Shown here: in pieces, positions 40,947 through 51,967 of the stretch
Position numbering within the stretch: position 1 is the stretch's first letter
How the letters are laid out: every line of letters starts with the position of its first letter
Assembly (NCBI GenBank): GCA_036785705.1
Contig: JAWUZG010000084.1
Span: 12,971,501 to 13,035,500 of the forward strand
Length of the DNA: 64,000 nt
Direction of reading: 5' to 3'
Source of the DNA: Acanthornis magna
Lineage: Eukaryota; Chordata; Aves; Passeriformes; Acanthizidae
Position numbers and translations under genes: made by a program
The notes under the pieces: model-generated
The model's database searches: none
What the model saw: only the letters and a program-made list of their open reading frames with translations
Told to the model about the DNA's origin: nothing

Positions 40947-41256
40947 TCACAGAATCACACACAATCACAGCATGAATAACGGGCCACTGGAGGCCATCTG
41001 GCCCAAACTCCCTGCTTAAGTAGGGTTCCCTGGACCGCATTACTGAGGATTGTTCCCAGACATCTTTTGAATATCTCCAGTGAGGATGACTCCCCACACT
41101 CTCTGGGAAAGCTGTTCCAGTGCTTGGTCACCCACATAGTAAAGTTTTTCCTCATATTCAGGTGGAGGTTCCTGCACATCGGTTGCTGACAATTGCCTCT
41201 TGTCCTATTGCTTGGCACCACTTCCTGACGCCCTCCCTTCAGATACTTACATGCAA
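40947..41256 (-). mobile_element. CR1 LINE 3' copy, antisense to CHID1
   Basis: The reverse-complement CR1 3' end starts with a decayed CAGAATCACA repeat, then GGCCACTGGAGGCCATCTGG, GTTCCAGTGCTTGGTCACCC and TAGTAAAGTTTTTCCTCATA. It ends about 200 bases before the CHID1 exon at 41461, so it lies in the intron on the antisense strand. Confidence 0.9.
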
Positions 41257-41460
41257 CACTTCAGGAAAAAAATAGCCTAAAATTGTGAACATGGAAAATT
41301 GTAAAGTGGTTTAGGAAATTAGTTGTCAACAAGAAGATATTTTTGATACAGTGTTCAACATCTAAATATGGTAAAACTGCTTTTTCAGAAATTTCTGCAA
41401 TGTAATTTTGTAACTGCCTCTTAGAAAAGTTAATTCCGTGTCTATGTTTTTAATTTGTAG

Positions 41461-41541
41461 GTACATTGAAACCTTGAAGGAACACAAGCCAAAAATTGTC
41501 TGGGATGAACAAATTGCTGAACACTACTTTGAATACAAAAA
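41461..41541 (+). CDS. CHID1: CHID1, third-last coding exon (partial gene)
   Basis: This exon encodes part of the C-terminal half of the GH18-like (beta/alpha)8 barrel of chitinase domain-containing protein 1, a secreted/lysosomal carbohydrate-binding protein that in mammals partners stabilin-1. The first base completes a codon split after its second base (intron phase 2). The next 26 codons read [17 protein letters not shown] and on to HYFEYK, and two bases of a Lys codon follow. The acceptor is a pyrimidine-rich run ending TTTGTAG and the donor is AAAAA|GTGAGT. The reading closely follows the matching stretch of vertebrate CHID1 as I know it, and it joins in frame to the exon at 45374. The catalytic-motif region of the barrel would lie in earlier exons that are not visible here. 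The upstream intron appears to exceed 41 kb, which is unusual. Confidence 0.93.
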
Positions 41542-42023
41542 GTGAGTTATATTTATTAACTTACCATTCCACAAATATTTTTGGGCATGGCCTGGTGACT
41601 GTAGTATGCGAGTGAATTCAGCAAGTGAAAATTCTGCTGGTTGTGATCTGTGTGTTACCACTGAACTGCAGCATAAAAGAGTGCTTTGGGTGAGAGGAGA
41701 AAATCAGAGAAGGATTCATGTAATTGCATAAACTGAAACAATCTTAGATGAGAAGTCTGATGAGTCTTATCTTTAGAAGTTATCCATCGAAGTTATATAT
41801 GGAGCGTCAGTTAATCAGAGGCTCTGAGATGAGTACTGAGAGCTGCTGGGTGATTACCAATAACTCAGCCAAAAATAGTTCTGAGAAAAATCTGTGGTAC
41901 AAGAGCTTGGCTTCACAAGTCCTACTGCTGGGATTGTTATCCTGGAGTGACAATATGTAGCCACTGTATTCCTTAGCTGTTTGCTTAATGCCCAGGGCGG
42001 CTGCACCTTTGAGCCGAGCCCGG

Positions 42024-42113
42024 GGGGCGGGGCCGGAGCTGTGGCAGCTCAAGGGACCCAGCACGTGCCGCAGCCGTTAATAGCTAACGGTAATAACGGC
42101 AATAACGGCTGCG
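42024..42113 (+). promoter_or_regulatory. Promoter-like motif cluster in LTR: GC box, E-box, Myb-type sites
   Basis: GGGGCGGGGCC (42024-42034) is a GC box. CACGTG (42062-42067) is a canonical E-box. TAACGG, which fits the Myb recognition pattern YAACKG, occurs at 42085, 42094 and 42103 with an exact 9-base period, and inverted as CCGTTA at 42074. The outer copies lie in an 11-base perfect inverted repeat (42069-42079 and 42103-42113). This would be the U3 enhancer of the LTR. Activity is inferred from motifs only. Confidence 0.5.
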
Positions 42114-42397
42114 CCCAGCGGCCGGAGGGAGCCTGAGGAGAAAGACCCGGCGGCGCTGCTCCTCTGCCCTGCTCTCCCCCGAGTGCTCGGAGAAAAGGGT
42201 TCTGTTGGTTTGGGTTTTTCTGCCCCCAGTCTCGCTGTCCCCCTTCCCTCCTCTTCCCGGCCCCAGCGGCCCCCCGTGCCATCTCGGGGAAACCCCATCT
42301 TGCAGCCCCTAGCAAGCACCCTTTTCCTTCTCCCTTCTTTGTTTTTTTTCTTTCCTGGTTGTTCTTTGTGTTAACCAGTGCTTTGGTTTGTTGTGTT

Positions 42398-42403
42398 AAT
42401 AAA
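42398..42403 (+). terminator. LTR polyadenylation signal inside CHID1 intron
   Basis: An AATAAA followed by T-rich and TG-containing sequence sits in sense orientation to CHID1. It could in principle end CHID1 transcripts early. Confidence 0.5.
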
Positions 42404-44346
42404 TAGTTCAGGGGGTTTTTTGTCACTTTCATTTGCTACTGTCGATTTGTTCGTTGTGGAGGGAAGAGGGGATACTCTTTCTTCCTCTCGGGAGGAGGTG
42501 CTCTATCCCGGAATGCCTCCTCCTGAAAACCTTCCTCTCTAGAACCGGGACACTTGTTTAAGAACAAACTTCCACTAGATGGAATAGACTGTAGAGAAAT
42601 GTAATGGAAATAAAATCAAGTTTCTTCCAGACAGAGTTTTATAAGTGACTGAGAGTATTAAAGGGTAATAATGTTCTTTGTCCTCCCTTTTTCATTGTGA
42701 AATAACAAGACGATTCCTGATCTAGGAAGAATCTGTTTAAAATAGATTTAAATAAATAAACCCAGCAACGTCTTATTAATCATCTGATAATTTGCTATTT
42801 TTATGCAGATATACCAAAATATGCTAAAATGATATCTACTACTTCTGCAAAGCTACGTCATGTGTATTACTCAATGCATTGTTAATGTGAGGACACACAA
42901 CTGAGAGTAAAACAAATTTTAGAACCTTTTAATAAAAACAGTCAAAACTATTTCATTATTTCCAAAACATTCTTGTCTAAAATATTTTTAAATATTAAAA
43001 AAAACCGCAAAAAAACCCTAAAACAACAAAAAACAAAACCAAACCTACAAATTAGCTACCTTTGTATTTTTAGTTTAATTTTCAAGGTTCTTCTCAGCCT
43101 GTAATTGTCTTCTGACACTTATTTCTTATCAGAAAAAAAAAATCCATTGTTCAGTGTTTTAATTTGTTTTCTCTTTATATGAAAGGACTGGGATCTGTAT
43201 TCCTTCATATTTACTTATTTCGTATCCTGTTGCAAAATTACATTGTACCAAACAATTACAGATTTTTGTGTTAACATAAAGAGGAATAAATCAGAAGCTC
43301 TGTTTTACTGATCTTTAATGTCCAATCCAGTTGGAGACACAATGAGCACCGGATGAAAACTTGCTCTCAAAAAGTAACTCTGAGAGCTCTGTTTGAATGG
43401 CATGCTTCTGGGATTCATGTCTGAATCATTTCTTATATGGAAAAATGAACATGTGGGAAAGGAATAGCTTGTCAGAAGTACTACCTGTTTTTTTCTTTGA
43501 AGCCAACCTTTGGAAGTTCTTGCGTGTGGGCTTCCTGGACAAATTTTTGGTGCATGAAGCACACTGTGTCTGAAAATCACTCTAAACTTCACTTGTGCTG
43601 TGCTTGGCAGTCAGCTGTGAGGTTCAGCTGGCTGCAAGGGAGGCTTATTTAAGGAACTCTTCTTCAGTTACTGCTTTGGTTTGCAAAGGTTCAATTATGT
43701 TGGATGGATGGCAGCCAGGCCTGAAATATGTATGCGTCTCTGGTGAACCCTCTCACCTGGAAATCTTGTATGTCTGCAGTGGCTGAGAAATGAAATCATG
43801 AATCTTTAAACAGAGCACAGCTAATGATTTCATGTAGCAGGCAGAGACTGTCTATTACAAATAGTTGCAGAAATCTGAGTTCTTGTCCCAGTGCACAGGC
43901 AAGTATTCATTTATGTAAGTTGTGAGATTTTAGGAACAGTTCCTTCTTGATCTGTCCATGCGCTCTACATTTTCTCCTGGCCTAAGTGCTAAAGTGGTGC
44001 TGTGAGACCACTTGTCCTTCTCATTACTAGGGGTTTAAAATGCAACCCTGGTATTTGTGGCCAGTATAGCTTGCACTGTCTTTATACTGCTAGCATTTAA
44101 TTTAGCCTGAAAGATAGTAATTCAGGGAATTGGAGAAAATCTTTCACAGTTTGCATCAGAAAACCAAATGTCTTCATCTTTTTCAGGTGTGCATTTAGCA
44201 AGCACAACTGTCTGTTACTATCTGACAGTTTTGTCATCCAGTTGCAACAAAATATCTCAGTGTTTACTATGATATGGTATCAAACCATCTCTGTGGTGAG
44301 ATCTCTTCTTGGATCCTCTATTTTCACTGTCAGTCTTTTCAGAGAA

Positions 44347-44690
44347 TCTCAGAATGGTTAAGGTTGGAAACGACCACTGGAGATCATCTTGTTCCACCTC
44401 CCTACTCAAGCTGTAGAACATGTTACTCAGGATTGTATCCAGGTGGCTTTAGAATATCTCCAACAACCTGTCTGACAAATCTGTGTCAGTGCCCAGCTAG
44501 TGACAGGCCTCTAACTAGACCCTGTGCCACTGATTGTGACGCTCTGGGATCTGCCATTCAGCCAGTTCTCAATCCACCTCACCTTCCACTTGTCCAGCCC
44601 GCACTTCCTGAACTTGTCTGTGACGATATCATGGGAGAAAGTGTCAAAAGCCTCTTTCACCTTCTTTAAGACTTGTCCTCCTTAAAGGCC
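44347..44690 (-). mobile_element. CR1 LINE fragment, RT segment joined to 3' end, antisense
   Basis: The left end (44347-44490) is the CR1 3' UTR in reverse complement (AGAATGGTTAAGGTTGGAAA, then GACCACTGGAGATCATC). From about 44500 to 44690 the minus strand encodes a piece of reverse transcriptase, including EAFDTFSHDIV, which holds the conserved FD region of palm motif A, and RWIENWLNGRSQS. The sequence between these parts in an intact CR1 is missing, so the copy has a large internal deletion as well as 5' truncation. No functional product. Confidence 0.85.
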
Positions 44691-45373
44691 ACTAGTATGG
44701 GGTAAATAAGTATCTTGTCTAACTCCCTGTGTTGTATTTTGTTGTAACCAGTTCTTGGATGAGGTGTTATGCATAAAGAAGTTTGGGGCTTTCATCAGAT
44801 TCACCTTTCTGACAGATGTTCCCATAACCAATACATGCGGGACAGTGACACAGTTGCATACTTGACTTTTAGATATGTTAGGTTGTGCACCTTCTCTTAA
44901 CAGCTTTTTGGATTTATGTGCTGTGATATATTTGTGTCTACATAAGGGAAGGGGTGGGAGTAGAAGTTCCTGTCTGCAGTATAAGAGAAGTAGAGAAGAT
45001 TTTGGCTGTACTCTGCCCTCAAGAGCCAGAGTAGCCAGAATGCAAGTATGGAAGGAATAGTAGTTAATAACAAAAGTGTCTGATTTCAGTGGAATGAACA
45101 CTGGGTAAGAAATCTCAGGTATGACCTACTAAATGGCAAGTAATCTCTGTCATTGATATGTATGTATTAATGATCATGTGCTGAACGTACAAGCATATCT
45201 TAATTTTATTACCAATAGTTTCTTCAAAATAAAGTTGGCAGTTTTCTTCAGCACTGAGGTTGTTTCCTTTTAGTGGAAAAGACTAAAACTGGTTTTGAAT
45301 TCTAACCTTAGCTTAAAATCCTATTGGAATCTATCAAAGCTATTGTGACTATTTGGTTTTCCTGTTTTTGCAG

Positions 45374-45416
45374 AAATAAAGGAGGAAAACATGCAGTTTT
45401 CTACCCAACACTGAAG
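45374..45416 (+). CDS. CHID1: CHID1, second-last coding exon
   Basis: This 43-base exon has one base completing the Lys codon split across the previous intron, followed by 14 codons reading NKGGKHAVFYPTLK. The acceptor is CTGTTTTTGCAG and the donor is AAG|GTAGGT. The phase (2 on entry, 0 on exit) matches both neighbours. The HAVFYPTLK segment is the strand-and-loop just before the last helix and strand of the GH18-like barrel and is highly similar to the equivalent stretch of mammalian CHID1. The exon is far too short to show up as a stand-alone open frame, so it was found by reading splice junctions. The intron before it is 3832 bases and contains an LTR and a CR1 fragment. Confidence 0.93.
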
Positions 45417-47463
45417 GTAGGTGCCACTTTCTCAGGTCAGAGAGCTGTAAGAGGACAGAGATGCTTACTTGATCTGTTTCATTTTTGAGACATGTCAGAA
45501 AATGTTGCACTGAGTTTAGGCTTTTGTGAAAGAAGTTTACCCTCAGGTAAACATTATGTAAATTGCTTTGATTCAAAGCTTCAGCCGCCTGTGCAAGAAG
45601 GTTGTTTTTTTCCCTCATGCATAATGGGGTTTTGGGATCTCTGAGGATAAAGCATGTCTAGAGATAAGATACACCAGGACAAACCAGTGCTGTGAGAGGA
45701 TCTGTTTGAGAGCACAGCTCATGTACTATCACATTGCTAGCAGATTCCCAGACAAGATACCAAAGAACTTTTCCTTCTCATCATGGTGGCTGGAAGCTTG
45801 GAGAACTTTTGCCTTCCTTCGTAACAGGGTCCTGATTCTCCCTGTCAGCCTGCATTACCCTATTTTCTTCAGTTCTGTTTCTGTGGAACATATTTTAGTG
45901 TTTTGAAAACTTCTATACAATAGTCTGCAGTATAGCAGAATACGGGATAAAATGTTTAATTACAGCCTTTGTTCCTAGGAAGCTATTTTTAGATTTCCTC
46001 AAATTAAACTAAAGTCAGCATGTTAAACCTCTGCCGGCTTTTACTATTGGAAGGGAATTGCTTCTGTAGTGAAAAACTACATCATATTTACAGAGAACAG
46101 AGACTTTTTTTTATAGTCAAACTACTGTGAAATAATCCAAGGCTCTGTTTTCCTGAACAGGACTGTTATCTTAAGCACCATAAGTAAAAGGATATTTCCC
46201 CTCATTAATCTAATATTGGTGGAAGTACTATCACACATGGGATATTAACTACCACACCTAACTATGTTCTTGCTAGTGCTGCATGTCTGAGAGTGTTAGA
46301 AATTTTCATTGTGAATGTATCAGAGAAAAGATTGCTTGTGCTGTTGTGCTACGTTTTCTTCGGCCTTGTGGAAGGATTTCACCCTGCCATTGTCAGTACT
46401 AGCCAGGTTAAGAACACTCATTCCTGGACATTTCTTTCATTATTTCTTCTATAACAGATCACCACTTAGCTGTGGTGATTGGTGAATGCATGGAAATGGG
46501 GTTTCTTTCCATTTTCAACAAGCTTGTAATGAAATATTTAGAGATTTGTATGCTGGTCAAGATGGTTGGGAAACACTTAAAGTTCTTACCTCATGAAAAA
46601 TGTGTTTCTTTCCCTTTTTAACGTTATAATCACTGACAGATTGCTCAAAATTAATTTGTTTACGATTAGTTAAAAGCAGGCATGAATGCCAGGCTCAGTG
46701 GATCTGTTAATGATGCTGTGATACTTTATTCTGTTTCCCATGGAGATGAGTTTTAAACATATCTCTACTGTGAGTAATTTAAACATTACAGTGCTGCTGT
46801 TCAGAATAAGAAAACCTGAGAGCAAAAGATGGAAAAATAATTATTTTTGTTGTTTGAACTGAAAAAAAAGTTGTGGAACATGAATTTGTGGCATTGCTTC
46901 CTTTATAAATCAATAGCTAAACTAACTCTTCTAAATCAATGGCTGGAGCTCAAATAGAGATACTTTTAATTATTATCTCCAAGAATCTCTTTAAAATAGA
47001 ATTTTTGTAATGTAAATTGTGACTCTGTCCTGGGAATAGGCAAGGGTAGGCAGGAGATCTTGATGGTATTTGACAAATAGTTCTGATTGTCTTCAGTGAT
47101 AAAGTTTTATTTTACCCCTGAGACATTTCTGGGAAGAGTTAGAATTTCTGTACATTGTGAAATGATAGCCTAAATTAGAATAGTCCTTTGCATAGTTCAT
47201 AAATCTGATTTATTTCTGTGGCATTTTGTCAATTTAGCTGGTAATCTTTTATTAGGTCATTGAATTAACTGGTACGATTAACCATCTTTGACAGAATGAT
47301 TGCTTGCTAACCAGAGAGAATTTGAAATACAGACAAGGTTTTTCAGTAGCTGGTTCAAGGGTAGATGTTTTTAAGAGCTCTCATAATGGCATGAAGAGAT
47401 AGCAGGATGGAGTGTCTGATATCTCTAACTGAAACATCATTACTTTATGTGTCTTTCTCTTAG
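45417..47463 (+). other. CHID1 last intron (phase 0)
   Basis: The 2047-base intron runs from GTAGGT to TTTCTCTTAG. It has no recognisable repeats or additional exons and is AT-rich, with only short chance open frames. Confidence 0.85.
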
Positions 47464-47562
<99 letters not shown>

Positions 47563-47730
47563 AATAAGAGATGATCTGAGAAAGACTTTATTTGCTTCAC
47601 TGAGGCTCCACCTTCAATTAATCTGGGTCTCCTGGAGAGGTGATTTTTAAAACATTTTTTGTAATTTATATCATATCTGTATTAAACTTGCATTTTTTTC
47701 CCAATAAAGAATCTTTTTTGATTTGCCACA
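47563..47730 (+). other. CHID1: CHID1 3' untranslated region (approximate end)
   Basis: The AT-rich sequence after the CHID1 stop codon contains ATTAAA at 47681 and AATAAA at 47703. Cleavage is expected about 10-30 bases after the second signal, giving an unusually short 3' UTR of about 165 bases. The exact end is inferred; longer 3' UTRs using later signals are possible. Confidence 0.6.
47681..47708 (+). terminator. CHID1 polyadenylation signals
   Basis: An ATTAAA hexamer (47681-47686) and a canonical AATAAA (47703-47708) lie about 120 and 140 bases after the CHID1 stop. They are followed by T- and TG-rich sequence consistent with a downstream element. This is the best candidate for the 3' end of the CHID1 transcript. 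Confidence 0.6.
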
Positions 47731-50700
47731 CAGACATGATTGTTGGTATCTGATAAAATTCAGAGGAAAAAACCACAGAAATTTCTCTTAAAGCATCTGA
47801 ATTCCGAGTCATTGAAAACAGACCAACATAGCTGGATGGAGTCAGAGTTGAAAATATTTTCTGAAATGTTTCTAGAGGAAATAAAATGGGCAAATTGATG
47901 CTATCGAATCAGAGTTTAAGACAGAGACTTCTCAAAGAGCTACTGGTAATAATCAAAGTAAGAGAAAACATAAATCCATCATATTACATCCAGCAAATTT
48001 AAAATCTGCTGGACTCTCTGTCTTGCTGTCTTCTGGTGAGGTAAGTGAACATAAAATGTCAGGAGGGGAGATCAATTAGAAGACTTTCCCTCAAGCTGGT
48101 AGAAAATCTAGCACTGACAAGCTAAGCTGTTGGCTCTGTTTTGTCATGTTAGTAAATTCCTTAAGTAGTTCAAAGTCACAGTAATTTCAATTTATGACCT
48201 GCTTCTGCATCAGTTCTGTTACAAGAGATGTTCTGTGATTTCTCTGTTCTGCTCAGTTTACATATTTAGGATGAGAGCATGATGCATTACTGGCCAGTTT
48301 GTGGGAACTGTAACTAGCATTCAGCAGCAAAGGCTCTAATGGTAATCATGGATTCCATGGACATGATGGATTCCATGTCTCCAGAAGACAGAGCCCCAGC
48401 AGCTCTGACAACCCCTTGAGTTAAGCAGGCTCTGTGAGTGTGATCAGCATCTTCATGCATGAAGCTGTCATTGTTTAGCTGCACACATTGGTGCTTTGTC
48501 TCCGTAATACAGATTTTTTAGGAACTCAACAGCTGTAAAAACCAATCAGTTTAAAAACAAAGGCAAAAAATGGTGTCCCTGCTTTTTGGTTTATCGTACT
48601 TGTGTTTGTAGAAATCCACAGGCTTCAAGGCAATTTCTTCTAAGGAACTAAGAGGTGCTGGGAATTTGATGAGGGTGTCATTGGTCACCAGCAGAGACTC
48701 AGGGAAAGAGCTTTGTACTCCCACTGGTGTTCTTCTTGCCACTTACAGTTGTCACAAAGATAACTGCACTCCTCTGTTCACATCCACCCTTCCCAGTAAT
48801 TAATCTCAGCGGGGAATTTATCTGCCCCTGCTGTTTTCAGCAGAATAAATCCCACTGTAATCCACCATTGATTAAAGAACTATTGATCTTCACCTTTCTG
48901 ATTTAGTTCTGGCATCTCTCAACTTCTCACATTGCGAGCATCCAGCAGGGCTTACTAATCAGGTTTCTTTCTTCCATACCATTAGTAGTAAGATAATTTG
49001 CTACATGAATCCTTGTGTTCAATTAACTTGAACTTTCTAGTTCGTTCAAAAGCAATTTAAAGCCATTCTGGCAATGGTATCTAGAATAGCACAAGAATTA
49101 AATTCTATTACACTGTTTTTCTACTTTCAGTGGCACTACTGAACTAGATTGTCTCAGAAAAAAATACTCAGAAGTGGAAGGAATAATGTTCTGAAATGGC
49201 ATCCATTTTTATATTAGCTAGTAGGTAGCTTTCCAAACTGGATGTGGTGAAGAAAATGTTAATCTATTTTAGCTTGTTTCCTCCCAAGAAAAGATATATG
49301 TAATTTATCACAATTTTCATTTTTACAATATTCTGTGATGACTTTCTATGAAGCTTGTGATTTCTGTTTGTCTCTGAGTACAGCTATGTTAGAAAGAAAT
49401 GTCTTTTCTATCCTTAGAGGTAGAAAAAATACCTCTGTGTTTCAAAAGGATAAAACTAACCCTTGATGTATCATGAAAAATAAATAACAGGTAAGAAGTA
49501 CCAGATAGGATTTTGGATCATCCATGGTATATTGGTGCTTGAGGCCAAGAATGTTGCCTTTTGTCTCTCAAGGCAAAACATGTTTGTTGCTTTAGAAATA
49601 ATATCCTAAAAGAAAGAAAGTTGGCATTATTCTTTATCATGAAATTCTCTATTAAAAAAGAAAAAAGAAATGAGCATCCAAAGGCATGTGAGCTCCAGAA
49701 TGAATGCAGAACAGCTTCTGATGGGTTGGTCTTGCATTTCCCTAATTTGTCAGTGTGTAGGAATGTCAGGTTGTCTTGTATTAAATAACAGAATTGAGAA
49801 GTCAGTGAGCCACTATGAAAACAGCTTTCTTTTGAGATTTGCACCTCAACACATTTATGAAAAGATGACACATGAAAGAGATGCTGGTATGAACAGGAGT
49901 CCTGCAGAGCATCTCTTTATGACAAATGGAGAAAACTGCACGAAGGGCAGAAGGTGGGAGGGAGTGCTGAAGTGGCACTTCAATATTTATTCCTCAATAA
50001 AAAATCAAGTATTCCTAAAATGAGGTACTTGGCAGGGCAAGCCCAAAGGTACTGGACATAAAGGATCAAAGGTATGACTGGGGAGAAATATTTAGTGTTT
50101 CTATGAAAACAGCTTTCACCTAGTATAGCAAGCAGTGAAATGGAATTGTGTTTATTTGAACACAGTATATCAAGTTTTCTAAGATACATTTTAAAAAAAA
50201 AAGCTCTATAATCTGGCTCTGTTGCAGGAAAAATTTCCTTGTATTTGTATAAGATCTCAAGCACAATGAACATGAAGGTATCTTTGATCTACCTAATGCC
50301 AAGTGGAGCTTTTTTCCAACTGACCTTTGCTTTTGTGTTTCTGGATGATTTACTTTTTTGGGTTAGACTTACACGGGGATAAGACAAATAAATTTTTTTG
50401 CACAATTTTTACTGCATTCACTGAGAAAAAGAAATAGCTGATTCTGTTGCAGGTGGCCTTTGATATAAAGCTGGTATTTTTATTGTCAATTATCATCACA
50501 CACGTCAGTTTAATAGGTATCAAGAGCAGGGGCTGTATCTGTATACAACTAAGTATCCTATCAAGACAAAAGAGGACTTATCTGGCTGCTTGTAGGACCA
50601 CAGGGACCATTTTTCTGGGATAACGCCATCCCGTCTTAATCTCTTGTAAGTGTATCTTGAAAACTTGAGCTGCCATAGAGTCTTTGTAATGAGAAGCAGA

Positions 50701-51719
50701 TTGAACAGAGAATTGTGGAAAATGTTTATCTTGTCTCATTGTGAGATGCTACTCCTTCAAGGAAAATTTCTATAGTATTTAATGTTATTGTTCCTTTTTT
50801 TGTCATATATAGGTGTGAAACTGCAGAACCAAGTGTAGCTTCCAGGTAAGAAAGTTGGGAGAGAAAGAGAAGAGATAAGGTGGTAAGGTAGACCAAAGGA
50901 TGACAATAGTAAAACAGGTTCTTTAACCACTTCTTAGTTATAAAGAATTGTTCAGTGAGTTGTAACAATTTAGTGTTTATAGGCTTGAGCAAAAATATAA
51001 AATACCTTTTCCATTTTCACTGTGAGCTACCAGTGGTAATTATTTGTAAGAGTCAGGGAGGTGCTTTGTGCATGCTCATCTGTGGAGACTGCAAAGCTAA
51101 TGGATGTTCACAGGAACTGTAATTACAGTCTCTCCTGAATTTGGGACATATCTTTTTGAAGTTTACTGTTTTGATTAATACACACAGCTCTGTGACTTCA
51201 GTTAAACAAACAGCAGCACAAAGCAGATGGATTCTACCTCTGCAGCTTGAAGATGCAGCTATTTTCCTGAAAATAACATTCCTTTAGTGATCGCTTTTAT
51301 ATGTAATAAGTGCAAATTAAGTAAGCCTGAATTGGTGTTTTGTAGTCCGCCAGGCAATCACTTTGATAGTCTGTGTTGGGGAAAAATATATCATCTCTTT
51401 AGGAAAAAACCCAACTTAATATGAAAAAATAACTGGAATAGAACTTGATTAACACTACTTATTCAAAGAGTTGCAAAAATAAATAACATCACTTATCTTG
51501 TTAGTATATGAAATTAAAAGAAAAATATGTTTTAAAATGTGTTCTGTTGGAACAAGAACATTATAACAAAATGTTATTTTGCAAAACAATGCAGATGAAT
51601 GGAATCTAAGACACAAAATTTAAAACAGTTTGTTTTACATTCCTGTTAGTTAACTTTTCTGGATATATTTCAGTGTTTAATTGGTTACTGAAACTTGCCA
51701 AAATTATAGGATTGAATTT

Positions 51720-51800
51720 TTAAAATCAGAAACAAGGAAAAAGGAGAGACAGGAGAAGAAACTGAGGAAATGAAAAGCTAAAAAAAAAGAGAAAATTTGG
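51720..51800 (+). repeat. Purine-rich tract
   Basis: A run of almost only A and G on the plus strand (AAACAAGGAAAAAGGAGAGA, continuing to AAAAAAAAAGAGAAAA) lies immediately upstream of the hairpin at 51894. It has no coding potential. Confidence 0.6.
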
Positions 51801-51893
51801 CACCAAAGTGAAAACAAGCAAATGGCATGGGATGAGCTGAAGTGCAGGGAAATGGACCAAAGCTTGCCAAATTGATCCTCATTGAAATCGCAA

Positions 51894-51967
51894 GATTTCC
51901 TTTCTTTTCATGAACTGAAACTCTTCATTTCAGTGAAGAATTTCAGGTCATGAAAGGAAATGAAATC
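51894..51967. repeat. Long hairpin-forming inverted repeat, 34-base arms
   Basis: The left arm at 51894-51927 (GATTTCCTTTCTTTTCATGA, then ACTGAAACTCTTCA) is complementary to the right arm at 51934-51967 at 30 of 34 positions. The loop is 6 bases (TTTCAG). One of the four mismatches becomes a G:U pair if the plus strand is transcribed, and another does if the minus strand is. The size and loop fit a pre-miRNA-like or hairpin-RNA structure. A palindromic MITE remnant is the alternative. There is no evidence of expression from sequence alone. Confidence 0.8.

Larger units (their letters stand above)
41955..42552 (+). mobile_element. GC-rich ERV-type LTR in CHID1 intron, sense orientation
   Basis: A block rich in G, C and CpG sits abruptly in AT-rich intron. 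It has promoter-like motifs in its first 150 bases, AATAAA at 42398-42403 and a U5-like segment of about 150 bases, and it ends CGGGACA at 42552. This order (U3 with GC boxes, then the poly(A) signal, then U5 ending in CA) is that of an LTR on the plus strand. No internal retroviral genes adjoin it. The left end is uncertain (a TG within about 41930-41980) and no convincing target duplication was found, so an alternative is a 5'-damaged LTR. Small open frames inside on both strands (63-127 codons) are not genes. Confidence 0.65.
41542..45373 (+). other. CHID1 intron (phase 2) with two transposon insertions
   Basis: The intron between the third-last and second-last CHID1 exons runs from a GTGAGT donor to a TTTGCAG acceptor. 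It contains a GC-rich sense LTR (about 41955-42552) and an antisense CR1 fragment (44347-44690). The rest (41542-41950, 42553-44346, 44691-45373) is AT-rich with no recognisable gene, including an A-rich patch near 42995-43050. Confidence 0.85.

Noticed and set aside
41745..41835. Possible C/D box snoRNA (CTGATGA ... CTGA) in the CHID1 intron
   Set aside because: The C box lacks the required purine in its first position, no terminal stem is evident, and C'/D' boxes are missing.
42049..42432. 127-codon minus-strand frame in a CpG-rich block, resembling a gene promoter with first exon
   Set aside because: The block ends with a poly(A) signal, a U5-like stretch and a terminal CA, so an LTR explains it better than a CpG-island promoter with a new gene.
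44274..45101. Open frames of 131 and 139 codons on opposite strands
   Set aside because: The plus-strand frame is the antisense of a CR1 fragment; the minus-strand frame lies beside it, with no domain and no splice support.
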